Assembly (NCBI RefSeq): GCF_001685025.1
Contig: NZ_MAYU01000001.1
Coordinates: 937,971-1,001,970 of the forward strand
Direction of reading: 5' to 3'
DNA: 64,000 nt
From: Bacillus sp. FJAT-27225
Lineage (GTDB): Bacteria > Bacillota > Bacilli > Bacillales > Cytobacillaceae
In this document: piece after piece, positions 19,920 to 30,065 of the stretch
Numbering within the stretch: the stretch's first letter is position 1
How the letters are laid out: each line of letters begins with the position of its first letter
Program-made: the position numbers and the translations under genes
The notes under the pieces: generated by a model
What the model was told of the DNA's origin: nothing
The model's database searches: none
The model's input: only the letters and a program-made list of their open reading frames with translations

Positions 19920-20111
19920 TTAACTTGAATATCGGCGCTCATTTTCTTCAAACAAGTCATCGAGAGAGCTTAAGGTTCCATCCTCTTCCACCTGATGGGT
20001 ATGGATCAGCCCCTTGGAAATAGAAAGCTCAATAAAGCAATTCCAGCAATAATACTGGTTGATGCCGATTTTACCGATATCTTTGCTTTGGCAGTTTGGG
20101 CAGCTTAACAT
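19920..20111 (-). CDS. Small zinc-ribbon protein
   Basis: 63 residues starting MLSCPNCQSKDIGKIG after GAGGTG. CPNC (4-7) and CWNC (21-24, in YYCWNCFIEL) form a four-cysteine zinc ribbon; the tail is acidic (EENERRYSS). It begins 12 bp after yrrD. Small zinc-ribbon proteins occupy this spot in other Bacillus; I cannot name a function. Confidence 0.75.
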   Translation of the reverse strand: MLSCPNCQSKDIGKIGINQYYCWNCFIELSISKGLIHTHQVEEDGTLSSLDDLFEENERRYSS

Positions 20112-20122
20112 GAAAAGGCACC

Positions 20123-20596
20123 TCACGTCATTTCAGGAGTTACGATGATGGTATCCTTTCCTATGCTCGCGGCCCCGCCCGATTTAATAATTTTTTTCCC
20201 ATCCTGCAGGTCCGAAAAGAATCCATCCGAAATTTCGTACCCTACGATTGTGCCCACTTCATCGTTAAAATATACATCATGTAAGACTCCCAGCGCTCTG
20301 CCTTCACTTGTCATGACCATTTTTCCGGCAATTGGGCTTTGATGTGAGAGCGTATGAATGGATTTGGTAATGCCTTTCTCAAGTTCCTCCGGGGATGAAA
20401 TAATAATTCCGTCAGGCCCGATTGATAACACCTTGCTGTAATCAAGGTAAAGCTTTTGCTTGAGAAAATTTCGTTTGCTGACAATCAGCCCGGTAACCTT
20501 CCCTTCTGCAATACAGAGATCCGTTACAGTCCCGAGATTCTCCCCGTTTGTTCCCGTTATGACGGGCAACCCCTTTATCAACTCAAATGTCCGCAA
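20123..20596 (-). CDS. yrrD: PRC-barrel domain protein YrrD
   Basis: About 157 residues from TTG at 20596, giving the family-typical start xRTFELIKGLPVI. Two PRC-barrel repeats (about 8-75 and 85-155); the second includes VGTIVGYEISDGFFSDLQDG. PRC barrels occur in RNA-processing and photosynthetic assembly proteins; YrrD is uncharacterised. A longer frame reaches GTG 20650 but has no visible ribosome site. Confidence 0.8.
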   Translation of the reverse strand: MRTFELIKGLPVITGTNGENLGTVTDLCIAEGKVTGLIVSKRNFLKQKLYLDYSKVLSIGPDGIIISSPEELEKGITKSIHTLSHQSPIAGKMVMTSEGRALGVLHDVYFNDEVGTIVGYEISDGFFSDLQDGKKIIKSGGAASIGKDTIIVTPEMT

Positions 20597-20685
20597 TACC
20601 TCACGCCCTTTTCGAACATGGTTGCCCGGCTGGATGTACTTGTACTCCACGCCATCCAGGGGGACTTATGAATTTAGTCTTCGGC

Positions 20686-23139
20686 CTATTCCATAAAATC
20701 ATAAGGCGAAATGTTTTCCATGCCGATCATTGGGTTTACTTTCAACAGCATCTCTTCATAGGAAGGCCCTTCACCCACGGCAATTGCCACCTTGCCTTTG
20801 ACTTTATTTTGTATTTCCTGAATCCCGTTATTTTCCGATGATTCTTTTTCTTCAGCAGCAGGCAAGGTTTCAATAAGCTTTTGAGTAAGTGTCGTTTGGC
20901 GGGTCATTTCATCATTTCGTTCAACTCCAAGCCTAAACGCCTCTTCCTCACCGCAAAGTATTAAAAACTGCCTGCTTCGGGTAATTGCCGTATAAATCAG
21001 GTTCCGGCGCAGCATCCGGTAGTAGCTTCTGGCAATTGGCAGGATGACAATCGGAAATTCGCTTCCTTGTGCTTTATGGACAGATGTGCAGTAAGCATGG
21101 GTAATCTGGTTCAATTCCTGGCGTGTATACGTAACCTCGATCCCATCAAAGGAGACGATGGCCATATCTTGTTTTTCGGTGTTTTCCTTTGCATAAAAAA
21201 TTGAGACAATTTCACCGATGTCACCGTTAAAAACATTTTGTTCCGGCTGGTTGACAAGCTGAAGCACCTTATCGCCGATTCTATATTTGACATCGCCAAA
21301 TGCGAGTTCCTTTCTTTTTCCATCCGAATTTGGATTGAACAGCTCCTGCAGAATGACATTCAGCCTGTCAATCCCGGCAGGTCCCTTGTACATTGGTGCA
21401 AGAACCTGGATATCCCTGACATGATAGCCCTTTTTCCTTGCATTTTCGGCCACCTTCTCTACAACCTGGGCGAGTTGCTGGCCATTGCATTTTATGAATG
21501 AGCGGTCCGGCTGCTGATTGGTTAGATCATCCGGAATGGCGCCATTTTTTATATCGTGGGCAAGCCTGATGATGGACGAACCTTCTGCCTGTCTATAAAT
21601 ATCTGTCAGCCTTACAGTCGGGATCCGTTCCGAGCGAAGCAGATCCTTAAGTACCTGTCCTGGCCCGACAGACGGCAGCTGGTCCTCATCACCGACAAGA
21701 ATAACCTGAATGGATTCTGGCAGTGCCTTGAAAAGCTGATGGGCAAGCCAAATATCAACCATTGATGTCTCGTCGACTATTAATAGCTTCCCCTCGAGTG
21801 TGGCTTCTTCATCGTGGCTGAACGTTTCCGAACCATTAAGCCCGAGCAGCCTGTGAATGGTTACAGCAGGAAGCCCGGTTGATTCACTCATCCGCTTTGC
21901 AGCCCGGCCAGTGGGAGCAGCGAGCAGAATCGGAAAGGTCTCATCCTTTTTATGATAATCCTTTGGTTCAAGCGAACAGCCATGAAGCTCGGCGTACAGC
22001 TCGACAATCCCTTTGATGACAGTGGTTTTCCCGGTTCCAGGACCTCCCGTCAGGATCATCATCGGGGAATGAATTGCAGTTTGAATCGCTTTTTTCTGGG
22101 AAGGTGCATATTCCACGCCAAGCCTTTCTTCAAGTTCACCGAGTGCAAGAAGGAACTCCGATTCAGGGAATTGCCCGATATCCTTTTGATCAAGAATTCT
22201 CTTTATGCTTGTAACCAGCCCTTTTTCTGAAAAATAAAGGGACGGCAAATAGACACGCTGCTGCTCGCCCGCAATTTTCCCCTCTTCTTCAAGTTTAATC
22301 AATTCCGCGGTAATATCCTTAAAGTCAATTACATCCCGTTTATTTTCCTCTAATAGTTGCTTTACCTTAATGAGCAGGTCGCGGGCATCCAGGAAAACAT
22401 GCCCTGCCTGCATGCATTCCGTTTCAAGTGTGTAAAGACAGGCCGCCTTAATCCTATCGGGATGGCTGCCTGAAATACCAAGCTGGTACCCTAGCTCGTC
22501 CGCACGTGTAAACCCTATCCCCTCAATGTCCTCGACAAGCTGGTATGGGTTTTTTTGAATTACTTCAAGTGTTGTTTCTTTATACACCTGATAAATTTTC
22601 ATCGAAAGCTGAGGGCCAAAGCCATACTGGTTCAGCGCGACCATCACTTGTTCAAGCCCCTGATGCTCCATAAGTGTGTCATAGAGCATTTTAGCTGTTT
22701 CCGGAGGGAGCCGGGGTATGGAATCAAGAAGGGAAGGCTGATTCAGGATTCGGGAAATTGCGTTCTCCCCTAGCACTTCCACGATTGTTTCAGCAGTCTT
22801 TTTTCCTATCCCCTTAAACATTTCACTTGAAAGATAGGCGACAACCCCCTGCTTCGACTGTGGCATATCCTTCCTGAAATGGGTAACCTGGAATTGCGGG
22901 CCAAACCTTGGGTGGTCTTTGAATTCCCCATAAAACAAGTAAGTTTCCTGGTCATGCAGCTTGGGAAAGTAGCCAGTCACGACCGCTTCACGGTCTTCAT
23001 ACGTATCATTCGTATCGTCGACCCTTATCTTTGCAACAGTGTAAAGGTTCGCTTCATTATGGAAGATCGTCACAATCGGCCTGCCCTTGACATACTTTCC
23101 CTGTTCGGAAAAAAGGTCAAGCGAATCCTGTTGATCCAT
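20686..23139 (-). CDS. recD2: RecD2-type 5'-3' DNA helicase
   Basis: 817 residues starting MDQQDSLDLFSEQ with AAAGGAGGG before ATG; a start six codons earlier overlaps that site. N-terminal OB-like and helix-hairpin-helix region, then SF1B helicase motifs: GGPGTGKTTVIKG (Walker A), VDETSMVD (Walker B) and TSVHKAQGSEFP. Known as YrrC. RecD2 works outside RecBCD and affects replication-fork progress and repair. Confidence 0.95.
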   Translation of the reverse strand: MDQQDSLDLFSEQGKYVKGRPIVTIFHNEANLYTVAKIRVDDTNDTYEDREAVVTGYFPKLHDQETYLFYGEFKDHPRFGPQFQVTHFRKDMPQSKQGVVAYLSSEMFKGIGKKTAETIVEVLGENAISRILNQPSLLDSIPRLPPETAKMLYDTLMEHQGLEQVMVALNQYGFGPQLSMKIYQVYKETTLEVIQKNPYQLVEDIEGIGFTRADELGYQLGISGSHPDRIKAACLYTLETECMQAGHVFLDARDLLIKVKQLLEENKRDVIDFKDITAELIKLEEEGKIAGEQQRVYLPSLYFSEKGLVTSIKRILDQKDIGQFPESEFLLALGELEERLGVEYAPSQKKAIQTAIHSPMMILTGGPGTGKTTVIKGIVELYAELHGCSLEPKDYHKKDETFPILLAAPTGRAAKRMSESTGLPAVTIHRLLGLNGSETFSHDEEATLEGKLLIVDETSMVDIWLAHQLFKALPESIQVILVGDEDQLPSVGPGQVLKDLLRSERIPTVRLTDIYRQAEGSSIIRLAHDIKNGAIPDDLTNQQPDRSFIKCNGQQLAQVVEKVAENARKKGYHVRDIQVLAPMYKGPAGIDRLNVILQELFNPNSDGKRKELAFGDVKYRIGDKVLQLVNQPEQNVFNGDIGEIVSIFYAKENTEKQDMAIVSFDGIEVTYTRQELNQITHAYCTSVHKAQGSEFPIVILPIARSYYRMLRRNLIYTAITRSRQFLILCGEEEAFRLGVERNDEMTRQTTLTQKLIETLPAAEEKESSENNGIQEIQNKVKGKVAIAVGEGPSYEEMLLKVNPMIGMENISPYDFME

Positions 23140-23170
23140 ATACAGCCCTCCTTTCAATCATTGATAATCA

Positions 23171-23836
23171 TTATTGCTGGCTGCTGAGGGTTTCTTCAAT
23201 AAAATTCTTAACGCTCGCGGCCATTGTATGTCCCGGTTCAATGCGCAGGGATTCGTTTAAATAATCAAGCGCTTTGGCTGTTTCCTCTTTGAAGGCATAG
23301 GCCACTCCAAGATTGTAGTAGGCATCTGCATGATTCGGGTCATGTTTGATGCACTCTTCAAACTGACCAATCGCCAAATCGAGTTGGTTTTCTTGAGCAA
23401 GACAAAGCCCATAGTGGAAGCGTGCATCAACGTCCTCAGGCATGAGCTCGACGCTTCTTTGCAAAAAAGGAAGCGCAAGGCGCGTCTTGCCTTCCTGGCT
23501 AAGCGACATGCCCAACATGAAAAAGTTGTCACTGGAATCAAGGCCTTTTTTCCTTGCGGCTTCAAACATGACGGTCGCCTTTTCAAAATCCTTTTTGTTG
23601 TAATGCAAGGTTCCAATGCTGTAGTAGGCCGCTGCGGCATTCTCATCAAGCTCCAACGCTTTTTGAAAAAACTTCATGGCCCGCTCATTGTCGCCCGTTG
23701 CTGCGAGCAAGTTGCCAAAATTAATATATCCAACCGGGTCCGCCGGGTTCTGTTCAATTGCTTCATTGAAAGCCACTGCTGCTTCTTCAAGCCTTCCAGC
23801 TTGCATATGTTCAATTCCTTTTACATTTTTGTCCAT
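23171..23836 (-). CDS. yrrB: TPR-repeat protein YrrB
   Basis: 221 residues made of about six tetratricopeptide repeats (for example AYYNLGVAYAFKEETAKALDY). TPR proteins are protein-protein scaffolds. In B. subtilis yrrB neighbours mnmA and recD2; a link to mnmA has been suggested only from gene position. Confidence 0.88.
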   Translation of the reverse strand: MDKNVKGIEHMQAGRLEEAAVAFNEAIEQNPADPVGYINFGNLLAATGDNERAMKFFQKALELDENAAAAYYSIGTLHYNKKDFEKATVMFEAARKKGLDSSDNFFMLGMSLSQEGKTRLALPFLQRSVELMPEDVDARFHYGLCLAQENQLDLAIGQFEECIKHDPNHADAYYNLGVAYAFKEETAKALDYLNESLRIEPGHTMAASVKNFIEETLSSQQ

Positions 23837-23943
23837 TAAAAATCACACTCCAGTCAGAAAAAAGTATACCATACTGATCGTATCTTTTTTAGGCAGATGT
23901 AGAGAGAAGCAGGGGGAAAGTTGTACTCATAAGAACACGAAAA

Positions 23944-24167
23944 ATATATGAGCCTATTTAACCCGGATATGAGCCTCATATGAGCCTATTTCGCATTGAT
24001 ATGAGCATATAGACATCATCTGGAAAACCAACCATCCCAATGTCTCCTTCCAGTATCGGCGACTGGGCAGATATCCGAGAGTTTAGCTCATATATCCGAG
24101 ATAAACCGCAACTTATCCGAGACTTCTTTAAGTCATATACCCGAGAAAAAATCAATATATCCGAGAT
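23944..24167. repeat. ATATGAGC and ATATCCGAG arrays, about 21-bp steps
   Basis: The gap between yrrB and mnmA (23840-24247) has no gene. Four ATATGAGC words lie 21, 11 and 21 bp apart (23946-24006). Then five TATCCGAG or close variants lie 21, 21, 24 and 20 bp apart (24071-24165). GCTCATAT, the complement of the first word, also precedes one member of the second set, so the two sets are linked. Confidence 0.75.
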
Positions 24168-24208
24168 TTACACTTTTTGGACACAAACCTCAATCAATCA
24201 AATTAAAA

Positions 24209-24242
24209 ATCCCGATTGCCAGCAGCCGCTGGGAATCGGGAT
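24209..24242 (-). terminator. mnmA terminator
   Basis: ATCCCGATT/AATCGGGAT arms with an inner CCAGCGGCTGCTGG stem, then TTTTTAATTT on the minus strand. Confidence 0.75.
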
Positions 24243-24247
24243 ATATT

Positions 24248-25662
<1,415 letters not shown>

Positions 25663-25722
25663 CAAGCTATATAATCGAGCTATCCATTGTCGCAAAATCT
25701 ATAATTCCTAAACGATAAAGAA

Positions 25723-25742
25723 AACCCGCCGATTGGCGAGCC
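25723..25742 (-). terminator. Probable terminator after the cysteine desulfurase
   Basis: CTCGCC/GGCG(A/G)G-type short stem around AATC followed by TTTTCTTT on the minus strand; near-identical to the one at 40588-40603 but with a mismatch. Confidence 0.4.
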
Positions 25743-25812
25743 CTCGGTAAAAACTGAAGCAAAGGTATATGAAAAAAGCACTTCCGCTTTTTAATCAGTA
25801 AAATGCACGCTG

Positions 25813-26955
25813 CTATCCGCGCAGCCGCCTGGTAATTTTCGCAGTTTCCTTTGCGGCACGTACAATATCTGCTTCCGTTGTGCCAAGTCCGAAGCTGAAT
25901 CTGATAGAATTGGCGATTCGCTCGGATTCACGGCCAAACATGGCAACAAGAACATGCGACGGCTCAATGGAACCTGCGGTACACGCGGATCCGCTTGAAA
26001 CAGCAATTCCAGCAAGGTCAAGGTTGACGAGCATTGCCTCGACATTCGTGCCAGGAAAGCTTAAGTTTACTATATGTGGCAGTGAATTTTCAAGAGAACC
26101 GTTCAGCTCAAAAACGGAAGATTCTTCCTCCAGCACCTCGATGAACCGTTTCTTTAAGGCAAAATGATGTTTAGCCTTCTCTTCTCGCGATTCGGCAGCC
26201 AGTTGCGCTGCTTCCATAAATCCAAGAATCGATACGAGGTTCTCGGTTCCCGCCCTGCGTTTTCGTTCCTGTTCGCCTCCAAAAGAACGTGGCGACAATT
26301 TGATGCCGTCCTTTGCAAACAGAAAACCCGTTCCTTTGGGTCCATTGATTTTGTGGGCCGATACAGACAGCAAGTCGATGCCTGCTTTATTTACATCAAT
26401 ATCAATAAGCCCATAGGCCTGGACTGCATCAGTGTGGAATAATGCCTGGTGGCTGCTTAAGAGCTTGCCAATCTTTTCTATTGGTTGGATAGTCCCCACT
26501 TCATTGTTGCCATACATGATGGTCACAAGAATGGTCTCATCTGTTAACGCCTGCTCGAGTTCGCTTATTGAAATCCTGCCTGTTTCATCAACTGGCAAAT
26601 AGGTCACGGTAAAACCTTGTTTTTCCAGCCTTTGGCAGGCGTGCAGGACGGCATGATGTTCAATTTCAGTTGTGATTATATGCCTGCCCTTTTCATTGTA
26701 CGATTCTGCGACTCCCAAAATCGCGAGGTTGTCCGCTTCTGTACCGCCGCTTGTAAAAATGATTTCATTTGCTCCTGCCCCTATTCCCTTTGCCAAAGTA
26801 TGGCGGGCTTCATCAAGCAAGTGGCGGGCTTCCCTGCCGAAAGAATGGATGCTGGATGGGTTGCCGTAGAAATCCCCCATCGCTTTTGCCATTTTTTCAA
26901 TCACTCTGGGATGAATAGGGGATGTTGCGGCATGGTCCAAATAAATCCGCTCCAT
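25813..26955 (-). CDS. Cysteine desulfurase (YrvO type)
   Basis: 380 residues. PLP lysine K202 in SAHKINGPKG, and the catalytic loop SSGSACTAGSIEPSH with the active cysteine. In B. subtilis the equivalent YrvO supplies sulfur to MnmA for tRNA thiolation. Here it follows cymR in the same operon and mnmA lies downstream beyond a repeat, so sulfur supply, cysteine-level sensing and tRNA thiolation stay adjacent. Confidence 0.93.
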   Translation of the reverse strand: MERIYLDHAATSPIHPRVIEKMAKAMGDFYGNPSSIHSFGREARHLLDEARHTLAKGIGAGANEIIFTSGGTEADNLAILGVAESYNEKGRHIITTEIEHHAVLHACQRLEKQGFTVTYLPVDETGRISISELEQALTDETILVTIMYGNNEVGTIQPIEKIGKLLSSHQALFHTDAVQAYGLIDIDVNKAGIDLLSVSAHKINGPKGTGFLFAKDGIKLSPRSFGGEQERKRRAGTENLVSILGFMEAAQLAAESREEKAKHHFALKKRFIEVLEEESSVFELNGSLENSLPHIVNLSFPGTNVEAMLVNLDLAGIAVSSGSACTAGSIEPSHVLVAMFGRESERIANSIRFSFGLGTTEADIVRAAKETAKITRRLRG

Positions 26956-26998
26956 GGAATCACCTTCATTTCTATGTTAACTAACGCTATCTTAACCA

Positions 26999-27418
26999 TT
27001 AAATGTAGAACATATAAGAATCTGGATATTGGTTTTCACTATGGTTGGCCAAATCCTCTATTGTTGTGCTGTCCAGAACTTCCTTTATGGCGTCCCTGAT
27101 TCGAATCCAGAGCTCCCGCTTCGCAGGCTCCTCGTCTTCGATGCCTTCAACAGGAGTGATTGGCCCCTCAAGAACTCTAATGATGTCACCGGCAGTAATT
27201 TGTGAAGGCTCTCTGGAAAGAAGATAGCCTCCATATGCACCACGGATGCTCTTTACGAGCCCGGCGTTCCTGAGTGGAGCAATCAGCTGTTCAAGGTAAT
27301 GCTCCGATAAATCGTTTGCCTGTGCAATTGATTTTAGAGAAATCGGGCCTTCCCCATGTTTTTTAGCGAGTTCAATCATAATTGTCAATCCGTACCGACC
27401 TTTAGTAGAAATTTTCAC
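26999..27418 (-). CDS. cymR: Rrf2 family cysteine-metabolism repressor CymR
   Basis: 139 residues with an N-terminal winged helix (MKISTKGRYGLTIMIELAK, LSEHYLEQLIAPLRNAGLVK). There is no cysteine in the whole protein, so unlike IscR/NsrR it cannot hold an Fe-S cluster; this fits CymR, which in B. subtilis acts with CysK and O-acetylserine. Its likely targets include the mccAB operon at 1.4-5.3 kb. Its start is 2 bp after the YczE-like gene. Confidence 0.92.
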   Translation of the reverse strand: MKISTKGRYGLTIMIELAKKHGEGPISLKSIAQANDLSEHYLEQLIAPLRNAGLVKSIRGAYGGYLLSREPSQITAGDIIRVLEGPITPVEGIEDEEPAKRELWIRIRDAIKEVLDSTTIEDLANHSENQYPDSYMFYI

Positions 27419-27420
27419 AA

Positions 27421-28086
27421 CTAGGCCCCCTTACTGATGTTAAATGCATCTTTTCTTTTAATCTTTTCTAAAATTGTATCTGTCATCGTATTGCATTGCG
27501 GCAAGGCTCCCCCTAATATTGGGCCGATTAAGAAGCTGAACAGGATGGTGCCCCAGCTTACCGGGCCTCCAAGCCACCAGCCAATTAGCAGGACAATCAC
27601 TTCCATTGAGCCACGGACATTCCTGATTTTCCAGCCTGTTTTTTCATATACAGCTGCCATCAAACTATCCCGTGGACCTGTCCCAAGCCCAGCTGAGATG
27701 TAAATTCCCATTCCATATGCGTAAACAAGTAACCCAAGAACAAACATGGCGACTTCGCCAACAACAGACGAAGGCTCCTTTATAAATGGCATCAGCATAT
27801 ACATATCAATGAATACACCAATTAAAAGCATATTGAGAAAGGCCCCTATATGTGGGATTTCCTTTGCCAGTATGGCGGCTGCTGTAAGGATGACGACTCC
27901 TACTAGGATTGACCAGCTGCCGACCGTTAAACCTATCTGGTAATAAAGGCCTACGTGAAATACATCCCATGGCGTTGCTCCGGCATTGCTTCTAATAAGC
28001 AAAACGATTCCAAGAGACATGACGAGCAGGCCGATTGTAAAAATCGTAAACCTTGCTCCAATTTGCCCCTTCCTCTTTTTAAACAA
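27421..28086 (-). CDS. YczE/YitT-like membrane protein
   Basis: 221 residues with about five membrane helices (about 12-32, 46-70, 76-92, 101-122, 160-190). The segment RSNAGATPWDVFHVGL followed by a second LGTGPRDSLM motif is typical of the YczE family. Some members affect surfactin production or act as uncharacterised transporters. It directly precedes cymR with a 2-bp gap, so the two are surely cotranscribed; this partner is not next to B. subtilis cymR. Substrate unknown. Confidence 0.85.
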   Translation of the reverse strand: MFKKRKGQIGARFTIFTIGLLVMSLGIVLLIRSNAGATPWDVFHVGLYYQIGLTVGSWSILVGVVILTAAAILAKEIPHIGAFLNMLLIGVFIDMYMLMPFIKEPSSVVGEVAMFVLGLLVYAYGMGIYISAGLGTGPRDSLMAAVYEKTGWKIRNVRGSMEVIVLLIGWWLGGPVSWGTILFSFLIGPILGGALPQCNTMTDTILEKIKRKDAFNISKGA

Positions 28087-28102
28087 TGAAAAGACCCCTT
28101 TG

Positions 28103-28245
28103 CTGGATAAAGTGAAACTTGCCGCTGTGCACTTCAGCGGCTTAGTTAAACCAATCGGGCTTTTACCGGCTGTTATCCCCGAATACGCCTTTTTGTCTTT
28201 AAGGCCTTGCGAGTGGGGTTACGATCCGTTAATGCGGGATTAGGC
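28103..28245 (+). repeat. Interspersed hairpin element, copy 1
   Basis: Starts GGATAAAGTGAAACTTGCC and ends CCGTTAATGCGGGAT, with a GCCGCTG/CAGCGGC hairpin and the word AACCAATCGGGC. Same ends as the copy 80 bp further on. Confidence 0.75.
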
Positions 28246-28321
28246 TGATTTCTATTAACCAATACTGAGTAAAGTGATAGGCTTTAGAAATTATAGCACA
28301 AAGAAATGCACTATGCATCGG

Positions 28322-28440
28322 TCCGGATAAAGTGAAACTTCAATCAGTGGGGGTTTTCCACTGATTGTTAGTTGAACCAATCGGGCATTAAGGGACAGTT
28401 GCCTCTGAAAGAGGCTTACCAACCCTTAATGCGGGACAAA
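28322..28440 (+). repeat. Interspersed hairpin element, copy 2
   Basis: GGATAAAGTGAAACTT, hairpin CAATCAGTGG/CCACTGATTG, GTTGAACCAATCGGGC, then a larger stem CATTAAGGG/CCCTTAATG enclosing a GCCTCT/AGAGGC hairpin. The most complete copy; two folded stems suggest an RNA or cruciform element. No gene in 28087-28511. Confidence 0.75.
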
Positions 28441-28511
28441 TTGCCATATTAGCTGAACGGCATACGGCATGGTACACTTATAGGATAGAATTGACTTTGG
28501 AGAGATGAAAC

Positions 28512-29783
28512 ATGAATCAGACTAAACCACTCGCCTTCAGGATGCGGCCAAGAACACTCGATGAAGTATGCGGCCAGGAGCATTTAGTAGGTGATGGAAA
28601 GATAATCGCCAGAATGGTCAAAGCCAAACAGCTTTCATCGATGATTCTCTATGGTCCCCCTGGGATTGGAAAGACATCGATTGCAAGTGCGATCGCTGGG
28701 AGCACCAGGTATGCCTTCAGGACGTTAAATGCCGTTACAAACAATAAAAAGGATATGGAAATCGTCGCCGCCGAAGCAAAAATGTCAGGCAAGGTCATCC
28801 TTTTGCTTGATGAAGTCCATCGTCTCGATAAGGGAAAGCAGGATTTCCTGTTGCCTTACCTTGAAAACGGAATGATTACACTGATAGGCGCTACAACGAG
28901 CAATCCATTTCACAGCATTAACCCCGCAATCAGGAGCCGTTGCCAAATTTTCGAGCTTAAGCCGCTTGAGCCTGATGATATTAAAAAGGCGATTGAAAGA
29001 GCGCTTCAAGATCAGGAGCGCGGCCTGGGAGCGTTTAATATTACCATCACTCCTGAAGCAATGGAGCATTTTTCCAAAGGATCAGGAGGAGACGTTAGAA
29101 GTGCACTGAATGCTGTCGAACTTGCCGCTCTATCAACCGAATCCGACGAAACAAGCAAAATTATTATAGATGTAAAAATTGCCGAAGAATGCCTGCAAAA
29201 GAAAAGCTTTGTCCACGACAAGGATGGAGATGCCCATTATGACGTACTGTCCGGTTTCCAAAAATCAATCCGCGGCAGTGACGCCAATGCAGCACTCCAT
29301 TATCTCGGCCGGCTGATTGAAGCAGGCGACCTGCCCAGCATTGCTAGAAGGCTGCTGGTCATTGCCTATGAAGATATCGGCCTTGCAAATCCGCAAGTTG
29401 GAGCCAGGACACTCGCAGCTATAGAAACTGCGGAGCGGATCGGCTTCCCCGAAGCAAGAATACCGCTTGCCAATGCTGTAATCGAGTTGTGCCTGTCACC
29501 TAAATCCAATTCTGCATATATGGCAATTGATGCTGCGTTGGCGGATATTCGAAAGGGGTTGGCTGGAGAAGTCCCGGACCACCTCCGTGACGCCCACTAC
29601 AAGGGAGCCAAGGAGCTTGGCCGGGGCGTCGACTACCTTTATCCACATGATTTTGAATCGGGCTGGGTCCGTCAGCAATATCTTCCCGACAAGATTAAGA
29701 ACAAGCGCTATTATAAGCCAAAAAGGAACAGCAAATTCGAACAGGCTTATGCCGCCGTATACGAAAAATTGACGAAAGAATAA
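28512..29783 (+). CDS. rarA: Replication-associated AAA+ ATPase RarA
   Basis: 423 residues (MgsA/YrvN). Walker A GPPGIGKTS, Walker B LLLDEVHR, sensor 1 GATTSNP, and the C-terminal tetramerisation domain. It is related to clamp-loader and RuvB ATPases and acts at stalled forks with SSB. Monocistronic, plus strand, start preceded by GGAGAG. A strong terminator follows. Confidence 0.95.
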   Translation: MNQTKPLAFRMRPRTLDEVCGQEHLVGDGKIIARMVKAKQLSSMILYGPPGIGKTSIASAIAGSTRYAFRTLNAVTNNKKDMEIVAAEAKMSGKVILLLDEVHRLDKGKQDFLLPYLENGMITLIGATTSNPFHSINPAIRSRCQIFELKPLEPDDIKKAIERALQDQERGLGAFNITITPEAMEHFSKGSGGDVRSALNAVELAALSTESDETSKIIIDVKIAEECLQKKSFVHDKDGDAHYDVLSGFQKSIRGSDANAALHYLGRLIEAGDLPSIARRLLVIAYEDIGLANPQVGARTLAAIETAERIGFPEARIPLANAVIELCLSPKSNSAYMAIDAALADIRKGLAGEVPDHLRDAHYKGAKELGRGVDYLYPHDFESGWVRQQYLPDKIKNKRYYKPKRNSKFEQAYAAVYEKLTKE

Positions 29784-29787
29784 TGGA

Positions 29788-29819
29788 GAGGCTTCCTTTG
29801 GCGGAAGCCTCCTTTTTTT
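29788..29819 (+). terminator. rarA terminator
   Basis: GAGGCTTCC/GGAAGCCTC stem followed by CTTTTTTT. Confidence 0.85.
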
Positions 29820-29822
29820 GGG

Positions 29823-29956
29823 CAACTGTTTCGATTTCCACCGACAGACTTGATTGGTTCCATTTCGAGTTATGTGACAGGTCAAAATGTAACCAATAAG
29901 AGCTATTGGAACTGTTTCGAGCTCGGCGGCAGGTTGAAATGTAACCAATAAGATGA
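29823..29956. repeat. CCAATA/TATTGG array, 52-bp units
   Basis: Two full 52-bp units (29853-29904, 29905-29956) and a partial one before them. Each contains ATTGG, TTTCGAG, ACAGGT or GCAGGT, and AAATGTAACCAATAAG. CCAAT at the end of one unit faces ATTGG of the next across 7 bp. Same family as 43746-43867. Confidence 0.8.
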
Positions 29957-30031
29957 AGGTTGCGGGGAGCTTCCATTTATAGAACGGAATTTGTTAGATT
30001 CTTTATCATCACCTTTTTGCAAAAAAGAAAC

Positions 30032-30051
30032 CCATAGCCCGAAGGCCATGG
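30032..30051 (-). terminator. tcdA terminator
   Basis: CCATGGCC/GGCTATGG stem with a TTCG loop, then TTTCTTTTTT on the minus strand. Confidence 0.65.
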
Positions 30052-30065
30052 ATTCCATCAATCAT

